From a virus: a DNA stretch of 35,862 nucleotides. Numbering within the stretch: position 1 is the first letter of the stretch; each line of letters opens with the position of its first letter. The translations under genes and the position numbers were made by a program. The stretch is from IMG/VR virus record IMGVR_UViG_3300029260_000303, positions 1 through 35,862 of that record; one strand, 5' to 3'. The notes under the pieces were generated by a model that was given only the letters and a program-made list of their open reading frames with translations, had not been told where the DNA came from and did no database searches. Shown here in pieces: positions 23,201-31,896 of the stretch.

Positions 23201-25655
23201 TGTTCAACCTGCAATAATAAACACTGAATTCCAAAACTGCTTTTCTTTCGGTAATGGTGTAGAGAGTTACAAAATACGTGACTCAATAACTAGAAGCTCT
23301 TTTGGATTAGGGAATAGAGTATCCGGAGTTTTAAAAGGAGATGAGTTCAAGGAAGTTCGTAGGTTTGCAGATTTAACGTACAGTGGCGTATACAACTACA
23401 ACATAAACAACTTTAACGAGTTTAATCTAGGCCTATTAAACTTTAAAGCATTGGAGCCATCTTTCGGAGTTATACAGAAACTGTTTGCTAGACAGACAGA
23501 TATACTAGTGCTTCAAGAAGATAAAATATCATATGTACTAGCAGGTAAAAATCTACTATCTGATTCCTCAGCAGGTGGAGTAATTACCTCATCTCCCGAT
23601 GTTTTAGGTACTCAGATAGCAAGGATGGAGGAGTATGGCATCGGAAACAACCCGGAGTCATTCGCTGAGTATGGATTTGAGAAATACTTTACTGACTCCA
23701 AAAGAGGAGTGGTAGTCCAACTAAAGGGTAGTGCGTATAGTAATGAACAACTTGCTATTGTGTCGGGATTAGGTATGTCTTCTTGGTTTAGAAGTTTATT
23801 TTTAGATTACCCTAACACTCAGAAGATAGGGGCGTATGATCCCTATTCCAAAGAATATGTACTGGCATCCAATCAGATATTGTTGCCGATAAAGGAACAG
23901 ATTGTAGAAGCAGGTATCAAGAAAACAGTAATTTCAACCGTAGAGAGTCCAGTATCGTATACAGTAGATTTAGGTATATTTGTAGGAGACGTTACATTGA
24001 CATACAATGTAAAAGATATTAGAAACGAGTTCTTGCTTAGGGTAAAATATAATGCAGTAAACTATGACACCTCACTAACAGATATTACAACAGGAACAGC
24101 AACTATACCAAAGACAAGTGTAGACCCACAGACAGCCGTATTGAGTGTAACTAGTGTAACGGCATCTGCTAATGCTAGGATAGAACTAGACGTACAAGTC
24201 AGTAGACCCGACTCGCCTATAGTAAACATTATACAAGTATGTGTTTCTGATAGCAATGAGAGTGCGGAGACGATACACAACGAGTATCAGTGGACATCGG
24301 GTACATTTGTGTCCCCATTGCAATCGCAGTTTGTGTCATTATCGGAGGGTAATGACTCGCCTTTAGTATCTCAATACAATAAAATAACAGGTCCTCAAGG
24401 AGGGGGTATTATACCTATAAATGGGTCTACCGTAGAGATAATAAGTAAAAAGTATCAGAGCGACAATTTTGACTTTGATAACACGGTAAATAACTTTGGA
24501 TATCTAAGAAGCAGTACATTGTACAACAACACGCCAACGGACATAGCAGCTCTTATTGCTGCATCGGCAAACGTAGCTCCTACAGGTAGTAAGGGTGTGT
24601 TCTTAGGATCGTTCACTATGCCCACCTCTGCTGACCGAAATTTGTATTTAATTTACGACTATCGAAAGCCTGTAGCTATAACACTGTGCTACTCAAATAC
24701 TAGTGAAGATGACTCTTGCTGTACATGTGGAACGTCAGCTACATACTACATCGATGCGCCTACTTTTGAGGAAGCTACAGCAGTGTATACAACAACAGCA
24801 CTAACTACAAAAGCTACGGATGGGTGGTATTCATATCAAGGGTTTTTTAGATATCAAAACACTGGAGTTTTACTTAATTATTTACTCTGTTCAGCCTGTA
24901 ATTTGGCTTGTGGTACAACCTTGTCAATGTCTACAAGTAGAGGTTACTACACTATTAATGCTGACCTTGGTGCGACAACAGGAGCGGTAGTTATAGATAT
25001 AGACTTTAAAACGCAGCCTGATGGAGTAAAAGTAGTGTTCAATGGTATTACATACAACGCTGTATATTCGCCTAATTTTGGTTACTTAAACAGCCCAGGA
25101 GTCGAGCCTTTGTATGCAGGTATTACTGCTTTTGATTGCAGTATATCGGGGACAACATATGAAATTTTAGATGAATATAGATTTAATGGTAATGGGTTTA
25201 ATCCTACTGGACAAGTTAAGAGTGTTACTGTTGATCCTGCGTCAGTGTTTTTACAAGCATCAGGACTAGGGACATGTAAGATGATAATACCAAAGATAGC
25301 AGCAAGTCCAAGTATAGCTGAGATAACAATCATTAGCCCTTGTGACAGTGCAGAGATAGACATTGATGTGTTTTGCCCTGTGGCACTTACAGCGTTTACT
25401 ACAACTAGGAACGCTCCGGAAGCCACTAGCGTATCGGGTTTATGTACATCAGTTTCTCCGACATCTTTCTATAATGTACCTGTGGGTGGCACGGCAGGCA
25501 ACCCAGGAGTAGGAGATATTATATACAAAGATGCTAGTGCAGTTATTTTAGCTGAGTCGGGGTTCTATGCCGTAGTTGGCTACCCATCGGGGTCGGGAGT
25601 TATATTTGTAGATACTAATGGTATTGTAACGTCTATTACGGCTTGTGTACCTTAA
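20208..25655 (+). CDS. Giant tail 'muzzle'/stabilization protein with C-terminal adhesin region
   Basis: An 1815-residue protein, the largest complete gene of the window. The N-terminus (FIKGRMNKGLDERLIPNGEY ... ALNVRVG ... GVIENSKGN) resembles podovirus tail-tube, gp10/gp12-type stabilization or crAss-like muzzle proteins. About residues 1140-1230 carry NPESFAEYGFEKYFTDSKRG, MSSWFRSLF and KIGAYDPYSKEYVLAS, a motif set found in these proteins. From about 1300 the protein changes to Ig-like and beta-rich segments with a Cys-rich patch (near 1499, SCCTCG) and a C-terminal module (about 1726-1815) ending GVIFVDTNGIVTSITAC. It would plug the tail nozzle and reach the host surface. The middle part looks more AT-rich than the flanks. 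Confidence 0.85.
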   Translation: MAKLQRNFIKGRMNKGLDERLIPNGEYIDALNVRVGSTELSEIGVIENSKGNTRLTTLSYVSGTPLVNYILSGSAKCIGAYQDSANERLYWFITDPAHTGPQATGKLDLIVSYNVNDDSVTYHVTSVDDGGGTNTSLNFDSKFLITSVDKVDDMLFFTDNLNQPRMINVTKDYPSPVSNVDDPILAEQLLVIKKPPINSPTFELTNRGVEENFLKDRFICFAYRYRYEDDMYSATSQFTNPAFIPKSFNYDTSSYLNEGMENLFDTAKITINTGSSLVVGIDLLFKEASNPVIRIIEKLNKEELGIPDNDFFTYDFSNNKIYTILDDNEILRLYDNVPLKAKAQTIMGSRLVYGNYLEGYDVGNTKMLYTVDYVSNELGETIIPGVFNDGFYNIGPPITQSNSIFSFDLNNINLKAGSRLDFVIVFQHGTFNGTVPLGVSTTSSINIAFSYTLKNDFLNAYDLSVDPDFNEKIGTDSNIKLVYNPGGESSCDGLTLTDLFNCQIPTYQIQGSSFFTKIASGETAEGQSMKIKSSILSTSIGFQLPSIVYDPIPVSPSSKFYEYYEITDGIVIVVEKSNNSSLHSDRDYEVGIIYMDIFNRSTTVLVSPNNIVRIQCSNSIDKNKIKVTIPKNQIPPIWAKRYKFAIKQDRELYETIYSNIYFFYDEDDFNYFLLEGENAQKIQEGDSLKVKIDGAGPKLDCVNVTVLEKKAQERGFIKVMEPFSGQKFDAPSGVYMKIRNSNIVINNDSVLYRDLGLARSNLNYAFNGSNPYPVAGGNSFPVLKYNRFTYTTPFSTIPVDPEIPKGTVIKIRLFLYWQNWGAYKKYTFEKEYTSSQNHADIIDWWNVDNIFSTISTGLYEEDCTPILGITACPPSSLPLNRFQYIPTTGSTLAENIYGGSFFGTDTTIWNPNEPQKVLVRWLRDPSDGAISLAIKGNNALAVGPEPYIECRFEILKPGAIIAFETQPQDAAPDIWYESPVSYPITGGFHTGNVQNQTAVQPAIINTEFQNCFSFGNGVESYKIRDSITRSSFGLGNRVSGVLKGDEFKEVRRFADLTYSGVYNYNINNFNEFNLGLLNFKALEPSFGVIQKLFARQTDILVLQEDKISYVLAGKNLLSDSSAGGVITSSPDVLGTQIARMEEYGIGNNPESFAEYGFEKYFTDSKRGVVVQLKGSAYSNEQLAIVSGLGMSSWFRSLFLDYPNTQKIGAYDPYSKEYVLASNQILLPIKEQIVEAGIKKTVISTVESPVSYTVDLGIFVGDVTLTYNVKDIRNEFLLRVKYNAVNYDTSLTDITTGTATIPKTSVDPQTAVLSVTSVTASANARIELDVQVSRPDSPIVNIIQVCVSDSNESAETIHNEYQWTSGTFVSPLQSQFVSLSEGNDSPLVSQYNKITGPQGGGIIPINGSTVEIISKKYQSDNFDFDNTVNNFGYLRSSTLYNNTPTDIAALIAASANVAPTGSKGVFLGSFTMPTSADRNLYLIYDYRKPVAITLCYSNTSEDDSCCTCGTSATYYIDAPTFEEATAVYTTTALTTKATDGWYSYQGFFRYQNTGVLLNYLLCSACNLACGTTLSMSTSRGYYTINADLGATTGAVVIDIDFKTQPDGVKVVFNGITYNAVYSPNFGYLNSPGVEPLYAGITAFDCSISGTTYEILDEYRFNGNGFNPTGQVKSVTVDPASVFLQASGLGTCKMIIPKIAASPSIAEITIISPCDSAEIDIDVFCPVALTAFTTTRNAPEATSVSGLCTSVSPTSFYNVPVGGTAGNPGVGDIIYKDASAVILAESGFYAVVGYPSGSGVIFVDTNGIVTSITACVP

Positions 25656-25665
25656 AAAATAAAAG

Positions 25666-26448
25666 ATGATAGCAATAGGCATACATAATCTAACAAATAA
25701 TACACTATATATAAAAGAAATTCAAGTTGTAGTATCAGCTTTCGAAATAATTTATATAGGAGAATACGATTATTTTAATTTATCAAAATCTCAATCGCTA
25801 AAAGATTTTATAAGTGCAGGGTCTGCTGTAATATCTGTAGCCAACAAAACACTATCTGCCGCTGCATCTTTAATATATCTTACATCACCTTACGCAGGAC
25901 CCGAAAACAATACTGCTAGTAACCTAGGTACAGGTACAGGAGTATTTGCACAGAAGATAGGTGTTGATTTTCAGTTTAAGACCTTAATAGCCGGCACAAA
26001 CATGACGATAACGTCAACGGCAGATGAGATTACTTTTGGTGCTAGTGGTGGTGGTGCTGCTGCGGAAAGATTTTATTTAGAAAGAACGGAAACTATAAAC
26101 AACGCAACAGCCACAGATGTAGAGTATTTTACCTTTGTTCAAGGAGGTACACAAATAACTAACACTATCAGCGTTACTGGTGGTGCTTACTTTTTTGAGT
26201 TTTCTTTTTTATGCTACAACACATCCAGAAGTGGTAGAGTCGTAATAAATCCTCAAGTCAATTCAACAGATATTTTTAGCCAACCATACAAAAGAGAACC
26301 GAAAGATAGTAGTGAGGTTTTTTATTGCTCAATAAGTAAAAAAGTTTCTTTGTCGGCAGGCACAAACACTATCCAGCTACAGTTACAGAATGAGGGTAAT
26401 GGTACTGCACGTATTTTTGAGGCTAATGTACAAATAACTAAAGTATGA
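25666..26448 (+). CDS. Tail fibre protein
   Basis: A 260-residue protein. The stretch [29 protein letters not shown] (about 85-115) is a recurring phage tail fibre segment; the C-terminal half is beta-rich (about 130-260) and probably forms the receptor-binding knob. N-terminal part resembles that of the next gene in composition. Stop overlaps the next ATG by four bases (ATGA). Confidence 0.78.
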   Translation: MIAIGIHNLTNNTLYIKEIQVVVSAFEIIYIGEYDYFNLSKSQSLKDFISAGSAVISVANKTLSAAASLIYLTSPYAGPENNTASNLGTGTGVFAQKIGVDFQFKTLIAGTNMTITSTADEITFGASGGGAAAERFYLERTETINNATATDVEYFTFVQGGTQITNTISVTGGAYFFEFSFLCYNTSRSGRVVINPQVNSTDIFSQPYKREPKDSSEVFYCSISKKVSLSAGTNTIQLQLQNEGNGTARIFEANVQITKV

Positions 26449-27026
26449 TAAATTTAACAGAGTTTAAAATAACCAACATATCTAGTTCGGTAGTAAATAT
26501 ACCAAGTTTAGATAATTTTAGTTTAGCAATAGGTGCGACAGGTGTCGATTTATTTGACGCTTCTAATGGTAATTTTGGACTTGCAGACATAGAAAATAAT
26601 GCAGAGATTGAAGCTTTATTACAAAATGATGCAATAACAGCAGTAGACCAAGATGGTGGAATATTTGAGACTGTTGTGCCTCTTTATGGGTCTATGTACA
26701 CTATAATATCAGACACCCCTTCTGTAGTTACTACGCACAATTATAACCCTACAGGGTGGTATAATGCCAAAATTATACAAGTAGGTGGAACAAATAACAG
26801 ATTTATAACAGGGTTTGTTAAGACCTATGATGGGGATCATAAGATAGTTCGAAACAGCTCCAATAACACCTTAACGTATTTAAGTAACAATTCTAATAGT
26901 GCAGCCGGAAATCGTATTTTAGGAATTGAAAGAACAACAAACAACACTAAAAAATGGTCGGCTGTTGTTATTTACTACGATGGTACATTAGGATTTTGGA
27001 AAATGATAGACGCAGAAAAACCATAA
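26445..27026 (+). CDS. Fibre or host-contact protein
   Basis: A 193-residue, beta-rich protein (Asn, Thr, Ser, Ile-rich) with no recognised domain. N-terminal region ([20 protein letters not shown]) is similar in style to the preceding fibre and could be a shared attachment domain; the C-terminal half is predicted beta. Translationally coupled to the fibre. Its place among fibre genes suggests a tail appendage. Confidence 0.75.
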   Translation: MINLTEFKITNISSSVVNIPSLDNFSLAIGATGVDLFDASNGNFGLADIENNAEIEALLQNDAITAVDQDGGIFETVVPLYGSMYTIISDTPSVVTTHNYNPTGWYNAKIIQVGGTNNRFITGFVKTYDGDHKIVRNSSNNTLTYLSNNSNSAAGNRILGIERTTNNTKKWSAVVIYYDGTLGFWKMIDAEKP

Positions 27027-27028
27027 CA

Positions 27029-27622
27029 ATGAATCTATACAGAAAAGAGACAGGAGTACCTTTCATTAACGAGCTAGTTAGTGGGGTATATCCTTACCAA
27101 TATAGTACTATTCCATTAATCGATTGGGTTGATATTACTAGCATAGTGAATAATGACCTATATGGTGGCTATGCTGCGGACTATGTACGAGCTACTAAAG
27201 AGATGGCTATATTGTTTGAGTTATTGCCTGGAGAAACGGAGAAAGACAAGTGGGCAAATTGTACAATAGAGGAGATGTCATGTTTAGCCAAAAGGATGGT
27301 TATAAATAACAACCTTTTAAGATTGCAAATTTTCACAGAAGAAGAAGATGCTTATAATTTTACTCAGCATGCCCAAGCTTCTATAAATTGCAGAGAGTTA
27401 AGAATTGAGTTTGCTAAAATATCGATGGGCTATCAGTTATCTGTGATAGATAGGGTAGAGTTGTTTAACTCCATACAACTTATGATTGATTCCTACGTAA
27501 ATACAAATGACACATCATTAACAACTTGGATGAATTCTGAAGAGGGCTTTAAGTCACAGCCATACTACACTACTGTACTATTGGCTACTTATACAGAAAT
27601 CGTACAAAATGGAATATATTAA
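27029..27622 (+). CDS. Probable tail-associated protein
   Basis: A 197-residue, mostly helical, mildly acidic protein beginning MNLYRKETGVPFINELVSG. No domain is recognised. ATG 27029, two bases after the preceding stop, is preferred to a longer upstream frame that would overlap that gene by 73 bases. It sits between two fibre/tail structural genes. Confidence 0.75.
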   Translation: MNLYRKETGVPFINELVSGVYPYQYSTIPLIDWVDITSIVNNDLYGGYAADYVRATKEMAILFELLPGETEKDKWANCTIEEMSCLAKRMVINNNLLRLQIFTEEEDAYNFTQHAQASINCRELRIEFAKISMGYQLSVIDRVELFNSIQLMIDSYVNTNDTSLTTWMNSEEGFKSQPYYTTVLLATYTEIVQNGIY

Positions 27623-27624
27623 TT

Positions 27625-28413
27625 ATGCCAGTAAACTATACACTTACATACAGCGATGGGTTCCAAGGATGGCCATCTTTCTATAGCTACGAACCCGATT
27701 GGATGATAGGTATGAACAACTATTTTTATACCTTTAAGAATGGAGATATGTATCGGCATAATGTAAATGAGGTTCGTAATAACTTTTATGGCTCTCCATT
27801 TAATACCACTATCACTAGTGTGTTTAATGACTTGCCATTAGAGAACAAGTTATTTAAGACCATAAACCTAGAATCCTCTTTTACCGATGGGACCCATTCG
27901 TGGGGAGGGACTTTTGATACAGACATACAAACCACAGGTTTTATTGATGCTTCTTGGTTCAAGAAAAAAGAAGGGGCATGGTTTGCTTTTATGAGAAATC
28001 AATCTAGTCCTATCGCTGCACCGACAGACCTACAGCTACGATCTGCCAATGGTATCGGTAACTGTTCTACAGTAACTACCGTAGGTGCTGACATAAGAAT
28101 AAATTTCCCTGTAACACTAAGTATAGGATCTACTATAAGTATAGGGGATGTGGTATACTCAACTACTGCATTAACTTTAGTAGGAACGGTTTCTAGTGTT
28201 GTAGTAGACTTGCCTAACTCTATAAACTACATACAGGTAAATACGCCCACTGGGACTCCTAACAATGGAGATTTTATACTTTTTATAAAGAATCAGACAG
28301 CGGAGAGTTATGGGGTACTAGGCCACTACTGTGAGTTCGTATTAACTAATCAAGCGACTACTTCAGTTGAGTTATTTGCTGTGGAGTCGGAGGTAATGAA
28401 ATCATTCCCTTAA
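27625..28413 (+). CDS. Tail structural protein
   Basis: A 262-residue protein with the N-terminal pattern SDGFQGWPSFYSYEPDWMIG, NNYFYTFKNGDMYRHN and NNFYG (about 9-55), seen in tail proteins of other phages (from memory). Residues about 165-215 hold the beta module with IGDVVYSTT also present at 5001-5477. The C-terminus ends LFAVESEVMKSFP. No enzyme motif. Confidence 0.8.
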   Translation: MPVNYTLTYSDGFQGWPSFYSYEPDWMIGMNNYFYTFKNGDMYRHNVNEVRNNFYGSPFNTTITSVFNDLPLENKLFKTINLESSFTDGTHSWGGTFDTDIQTTGFIDASWFKKKEGAWFAFMRNQSSPIAAPTDLQLRSANGIGNCSTVTTVGADIRINFPVTLSIGSTISIGDVVYSTTALTLVGTVSSVVVDLPNSINYIQVNTPTGTPNNGDFILFIKNQTAESYGVLGHYCEFVLTNQATTSVELFAVESEVMKSFP

Positions 28414-28427
28414 AAAATCGTATCTTT

Positions 28428-28835
28428 ATGTTTGATATAAGGCAATTGCAAGAAGGAGATTATGAAAATATTTTAGTAAATTGGTGGAAAGATTGGGGAT
28501 GGGAACCTCCACAAAAGGATTTCCTCCCCGAAGATGGAAAGGGAGGGATGATAATTTACGATGGAGATATACCTGTATGTGCAGGGTTTATTTATGTAAC
28601 CAACTCAAAAGTTGCGTGGGTAGATTGGATAATATCCAATAAGGAGTACCGGAAGAAACCACAACGTAGCAATGCAATCGGTCTATTGATAGAGACACTA
28701 ACAGGTACTTGTAAAAAAATGGAATTTAAATATTCTTATGCGTTGTTAAAGCATAGAGGCTTGATAGACACCTACAAAAAACTAGGGTATATTGCAGCCG
28801 ACAACTATACGCAAGAAATGATAAAAGCATTATAA
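28428..28835 (+). CDS. GNAT-family N-acetyltransferase
   Basis: A 135-residue protein with a GNAT-like layout: N-terminal DIRQLQEGDYENI strand-helix, a central VCAGFIYVT strand, the WVDWIISNKEYRKKPQRSNAIGLLIETL acetyl-CoA pyrophosphate-binding region (about 65-92, in pieces) and the terminal YKKLGYIAADNYTQEMIK strand. The R/Q-xx-G-x-G/A loop is altered (RSNAIG). Its substrate is unknown. It lies between tail and ejection-protein genes, so acetylating a virion or host protein is possible. Related GNAT genes are found at this position in other phages (from memory). Confidence 0.8.
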   Translation: MFDIRQLQEGDYENILVNWWKDWGWEPPQKDFLPEDGKGGMIIYDGDIPVCAGFIYVTNSKVAWVDWIISNKEYRKKPQRSNAIGLLIETLTGTCKKMEFKYSYALLKHRGLIDTYKKLGYIAADNYTQEMIKAL

Positions 28836-28837
28836 CT

Positions 28838-29626
28838 ATGGCAGGATTTACAGCAATAGCAACAGGAGTTGGGTTAGCGGTAACCGCAGCAAGCACAGTA
28901 GGCAGTTTTGCACAAGCAGCAGATCAGAATTCTAAAAAAAAGAAAGCCGAAGAAGCAGCAGCAGCGGCAATGATGGAGGCTAGAAAGAAATTAGAGGTAA
29001 ACTACTACGAGCAGTTAGGTATCCAAAAGGAGCCGTATGAGCTTGCACGTAGGGAGCTATTGTCTCAAGGGGCTTTAGCTACTCAGCAGTTAGCGGAAGG
29101 AGACCCTAGGGCTTTGGCGGCAGGTGTCGGCAGAGTGCAGCTTGCACAGCAGTTAGGACAAGAGAAGGTGGCTACAGCAATGCAACAAGAACAAAGCCAA
29201 CTAGACAAACTAGTAGCAGGCGAGGAATCTAGGCTTAGAGACCTTGGTACTCAGCTAGACTTGCAAGAGGCTCTAGGAGGGCAACAGGCAGCAGCGGATG
29301 CTTCAAAAGCTGAGTCTATGGCAATTCAACAAGGGTTTGCAGGAGTTACAAGTCTAGGAGGACAAGTGGCTTCATTAGCTCCTCTTTATGCTAAAAAACC
29401 TATGCCCCCCGGTACTAAGACTGATATACCAAAAGCAGATGACCCACTTCTTGTTGATCCACTTCAGCCTGTTCCCCCATTGCCTGACGCAAACCCTCCA
29501 GGTTATACACCCCCTACTACTATTAATCCTTTTCCTGGAGAAAGTCTAACAAATCCTTATGACCCTATAACAAATCCTTTTGGAATAATATTTAATCCAT
29601 ACCCTGACTACATTGATAATCAATAA
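28838..29626 (+). CDS. Virion-internal (ejection-like) protein
   Basis: A 262-residue protein. N-terminal Ala/Gly/Val-rich hydrophobic segment (about 3-26, TAIATGVGLAVTAASTVGSF), followed by an Ala/Gln-rich coiled helical region (30-190), then a Pro-rich C-terminal tail (about 190-262, repeated NPF and YDP). This architecture resembles small podovirus internal virion proteins such as T7 gp14. Starts two bases after the GNAT stop and precedes two other large internal proteins. Confidence 0.72.
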   Translation: MAGFTAIATGVGLAVTAASTVGSFAQAADQNSKKKKAEEAAAAAMMEARKKLEVNYYEQLGIQKEPYELARRELLSQGALATQQLAEGDPRALAAGVGRVQLAQQLGQEKVATAMQQEQSQLDKLVAGEESRLRDLGTQLDLQEALGGQQAAADASKAESMAIQQGFAGVTSLGGQVASLAPLYAKKPMPPGTKTDIPKADDPLLVDPLQPVPPLPDANPPGYTPPTTINPFPGESLTNPYDPITNPFGIIFNPYPDYIDNQ

Positions 29627-29638
29627 ACAAAATAACAT

Positions 29639-31822
29639 ATGTCAACATACTACGGATACGCAGAGAGAGAAGCGGAAGACAATATAAATTGGTCGGTCGT
29701 TGGTAGTGACATTACCAAGATGCTTCAAGAGGAGGTTACTCGCAGAGATACCCTTAAAAAGGATTTAGATGATGCATCTAGGGAATATGGTCAAACATTA
29801 TCAGAAGCCCCTACCGGAACTCATAGAGGAGCTAATAACTTTATAACAGGATTTGCAGGTGATCTCTCTCAAGCTAGACTGATGCAGGATAGGCTGCTGA
29901 AGACCGGAAATCTAAAGGTTAAGGACTATCTACTACAGAGAGCTAACTTGACAGATGGTACTAAAGGTATTTTTAATGTTGCTAAAAACTTTCAAAAAGA
30001 GTTTAAAAGAAAGGCTGATAGGATGACTAAAGATGAGTCAGCAAAGCTTGAACAGACGTTATTTAAAATGACAGAAGGTTTTGCAAATTTCAACAACTCC
30101 GGTGCATATATAAATCCTACCGACTTTACAGTTAGTATCGCAATGAAAGAAAGAGTAAAAGGTAAAGATGGTAACTATGTCTATAAGATGAGTAATAAAC
30201 CTCAAAACTTTTTTACTGTAAATGAGCTTAATAATTTTGTAAGTCTAGACATGGATAGGTTTAAAACTTCAGAAGCATTAGATGCCATAGCAAAAAAAGC
30301 AGGGGTAAGAGAACAAACAATAAGATATAAAGACGCTACTGCGGATGAATATAAAACAATTAAAATATCTGATGTAACAGGAGAGTTATTGAAGACCCTT
30401 CCTAAAGATCAACAAAGATTAGTTATGAAATATCAAGAATCTATTGATTCTGAGATAGATGCTATCCTAGCTAATCCATACGATGCAGCATCTATACTTA
30501 CTGACTATATAGGCAAAGGATATGACTTTGAGTTTGACCCTAAAAAAGCAGCTAAAGATGAAAAAATTATTTTGCTAGAGAAAGACCCTAATGGCAGTGG
30601 TATACCTAAAGTTGTTATAAGCCCGGAGCAAGAGGCGGTTATTCGTGAAAATTTAGAAGAAGGTATAAAATTCAGATTAAAGCAAAGTTACACAGAGACA
30701 GGTACTCAAGTAAGAGATTATACCAAAGATAAAAAACCAATGTCAGAAACTGCAAAGAAAAATATAGAAGCTAGAAGACAAGGTCGTTTTGCTACTGCTA
30801 GAATTAAAGACTTTATCATCGGAGGAGATGTATTAAAGAATGAAGACCTTCAATATTTTAATAATAAGGCAACAAGTAATATTTATGGTTTAGGAATAAG
30901 AGAAGATTCTAAAGATGGCAAAGTTGGGTTTTACATAGAAGAGAATAAAGGTGTATTTGTTCCAATTGTAAAAGATATTAATAATAAAACCCCAAGACAA
31001 ATTGCTGACCAAATTTTAAATAGTGGAAAATTTAATTTTTTCGGTAAAGATTTTGTGGGTAGATATAGTATAGTTAATAATCTGTCAAAAACCATAACTA
31101 AGAATTTAAAGCTAAATCCTTTTGTAAAAGATGGTAGTGGAAAATACCCCTATATAAAAAAAGATATAGTTCAATCAGGAGGCCAACAGGCAAATTTGCA
31201 GGGAACTAAACAAACAGCAAGTAAATCATACAAGTCTGTAATTGATATCTCCTCTTCAACCAAAGGGGCTGTAAACCAAACAAGTTCTAATGCTGTAGGT
31301 CAAACATTAGAAAGTTCTTATTTTACAGCAGCAGCCCCCGGTCAGTTAGAAAATATTTTTAATCCTGAAAATGTAATTGTAGAGGTAATATCAGATAAGA
31401 CGTATCTTGCTCAAAACCATGGATTAATGGTTAATGGCGCATTTACAGAAAGTTTAGATGCTACGTATACCAGAATAAATGACCCGGCAGCCGAGTATGA
31501 AGCTATATATATAAAACCTGGCCCTAACCAAAACTTTTTACCAATACTACTTCCTGTAAATACAAAATACAATAAAGATTTTAATCGAGTTATGGATATG
31601 ATCCAAGATCAAATGGAGGGAGGAAAATCATATACCATTAAAGATATTGAAAGATTATTTACAGGTAAAGATAAGTATTTAGAAAGATATTTACAATCCA
31701 GTATTAAGGGTGGGACATCACAAACTAGTGGTGGTACAAAAGCTCCTTTCCGAGCTTATGATAAAAATGAATTTCCATCTTTTCCCGATTATAAAGCTGC
31801 AAAAGATGCTTATGAAAAATAA
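29639..31822 (+). CDS. Large virion-internal protein
   Basis: A 727-residue protein with no recognised enzyme motif, mainly helical, hydrophilic, Lys-rich (short helical repeats and coiled-coil segments). Its position between an ejection-like protein and the giant last protein suggests a packaged protein ejected with DNA. The reading frame stops in TAA at 31820-31822, but the next frame continues directly for 22 sensible codons to a stop at 31885-31887, nine bases before the next ATG. A frameshift or an A-run sequencing error at 31814-31822 may have cut the natural C-terminus short. Confidence 0.78.
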   Translation: MSTYYGYAEREAEDNINWSVVGSDITKMLQEEVTRRDTLKKDLDDASREYGQTLSEAPTGTHRGANNFITGFAGDLSQARLMQDRLLKTGNLKVKDYLLQRANLTDGTKGIFNVAKNFQKEFKRKADRMTKDESAKLEQTLFKMTEGFANFNNSGAYINPTDFTVSIAMKERVKGKDGNYVYKMSNKPQNFFTVNELNNFVSLDMDRFKTSEALDAIAKKAGVREQTIRYKDATADEYKTIKISDVTGELLKTLPKDQQRLVMKYQESIDSEIDAILANPYDAASILTDYIGKGYDFEFDPKKAAKDEKIILLEKDPNGSGIPKVVISPEQEAVIRENLEEGIKFRLKQSYTETGTQVRDYTKDKKPMSETAKKNIEARRQGRFATARIKDFIIGGDVLKNEDLQYFNNKATSNIYGLGIREDSKDGKVGFYIEENKGVFVPIVKDINNKTPRQIADQILNSGKFNFFGKDFVGRYSIVNNLSKTITKNLKLNPFVKDGSGKYPYIKKDIVQSGGQQANLQGTKQTASKSYKSVIDISSSTKGAVNQTSSNAVGQTLESSYFTAAAPGQLENIFNPENVIVEVISDKTYLAQNHGLMVNGAFTESLDATYTRINDPAAEYEAIYIKPGPNQNFLPILLPVNTKYNKDFNRVMDMIQDQMEGGKSYTIKDIERLFTGKDKYLERYLQSSIKGGTSQTSGGTKAPFRAYDKNEFPSFPDYKAAKDAYEK

Positions 31823-31896
31823 CTAAATCAGATCTTGACTTTGCTATAGAAGGATATAATAATAGTCAAAAATTCAGATTACAATAAATATAAAAA

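Noticed and set aside
25082-25426. - strand 114-codon frame in the muzzle gene
   Set aside because: Opposite the C-terminal beta-rich region of an uninterrupted 1815-codon gene; a shadow frame.
31834-31858. A sigma70-like TTGACT...TATAAT pair before the giant protein
   Set aside because: The spacer is only 14 bases and the segment reads as a continuation of the preceding coding frame.
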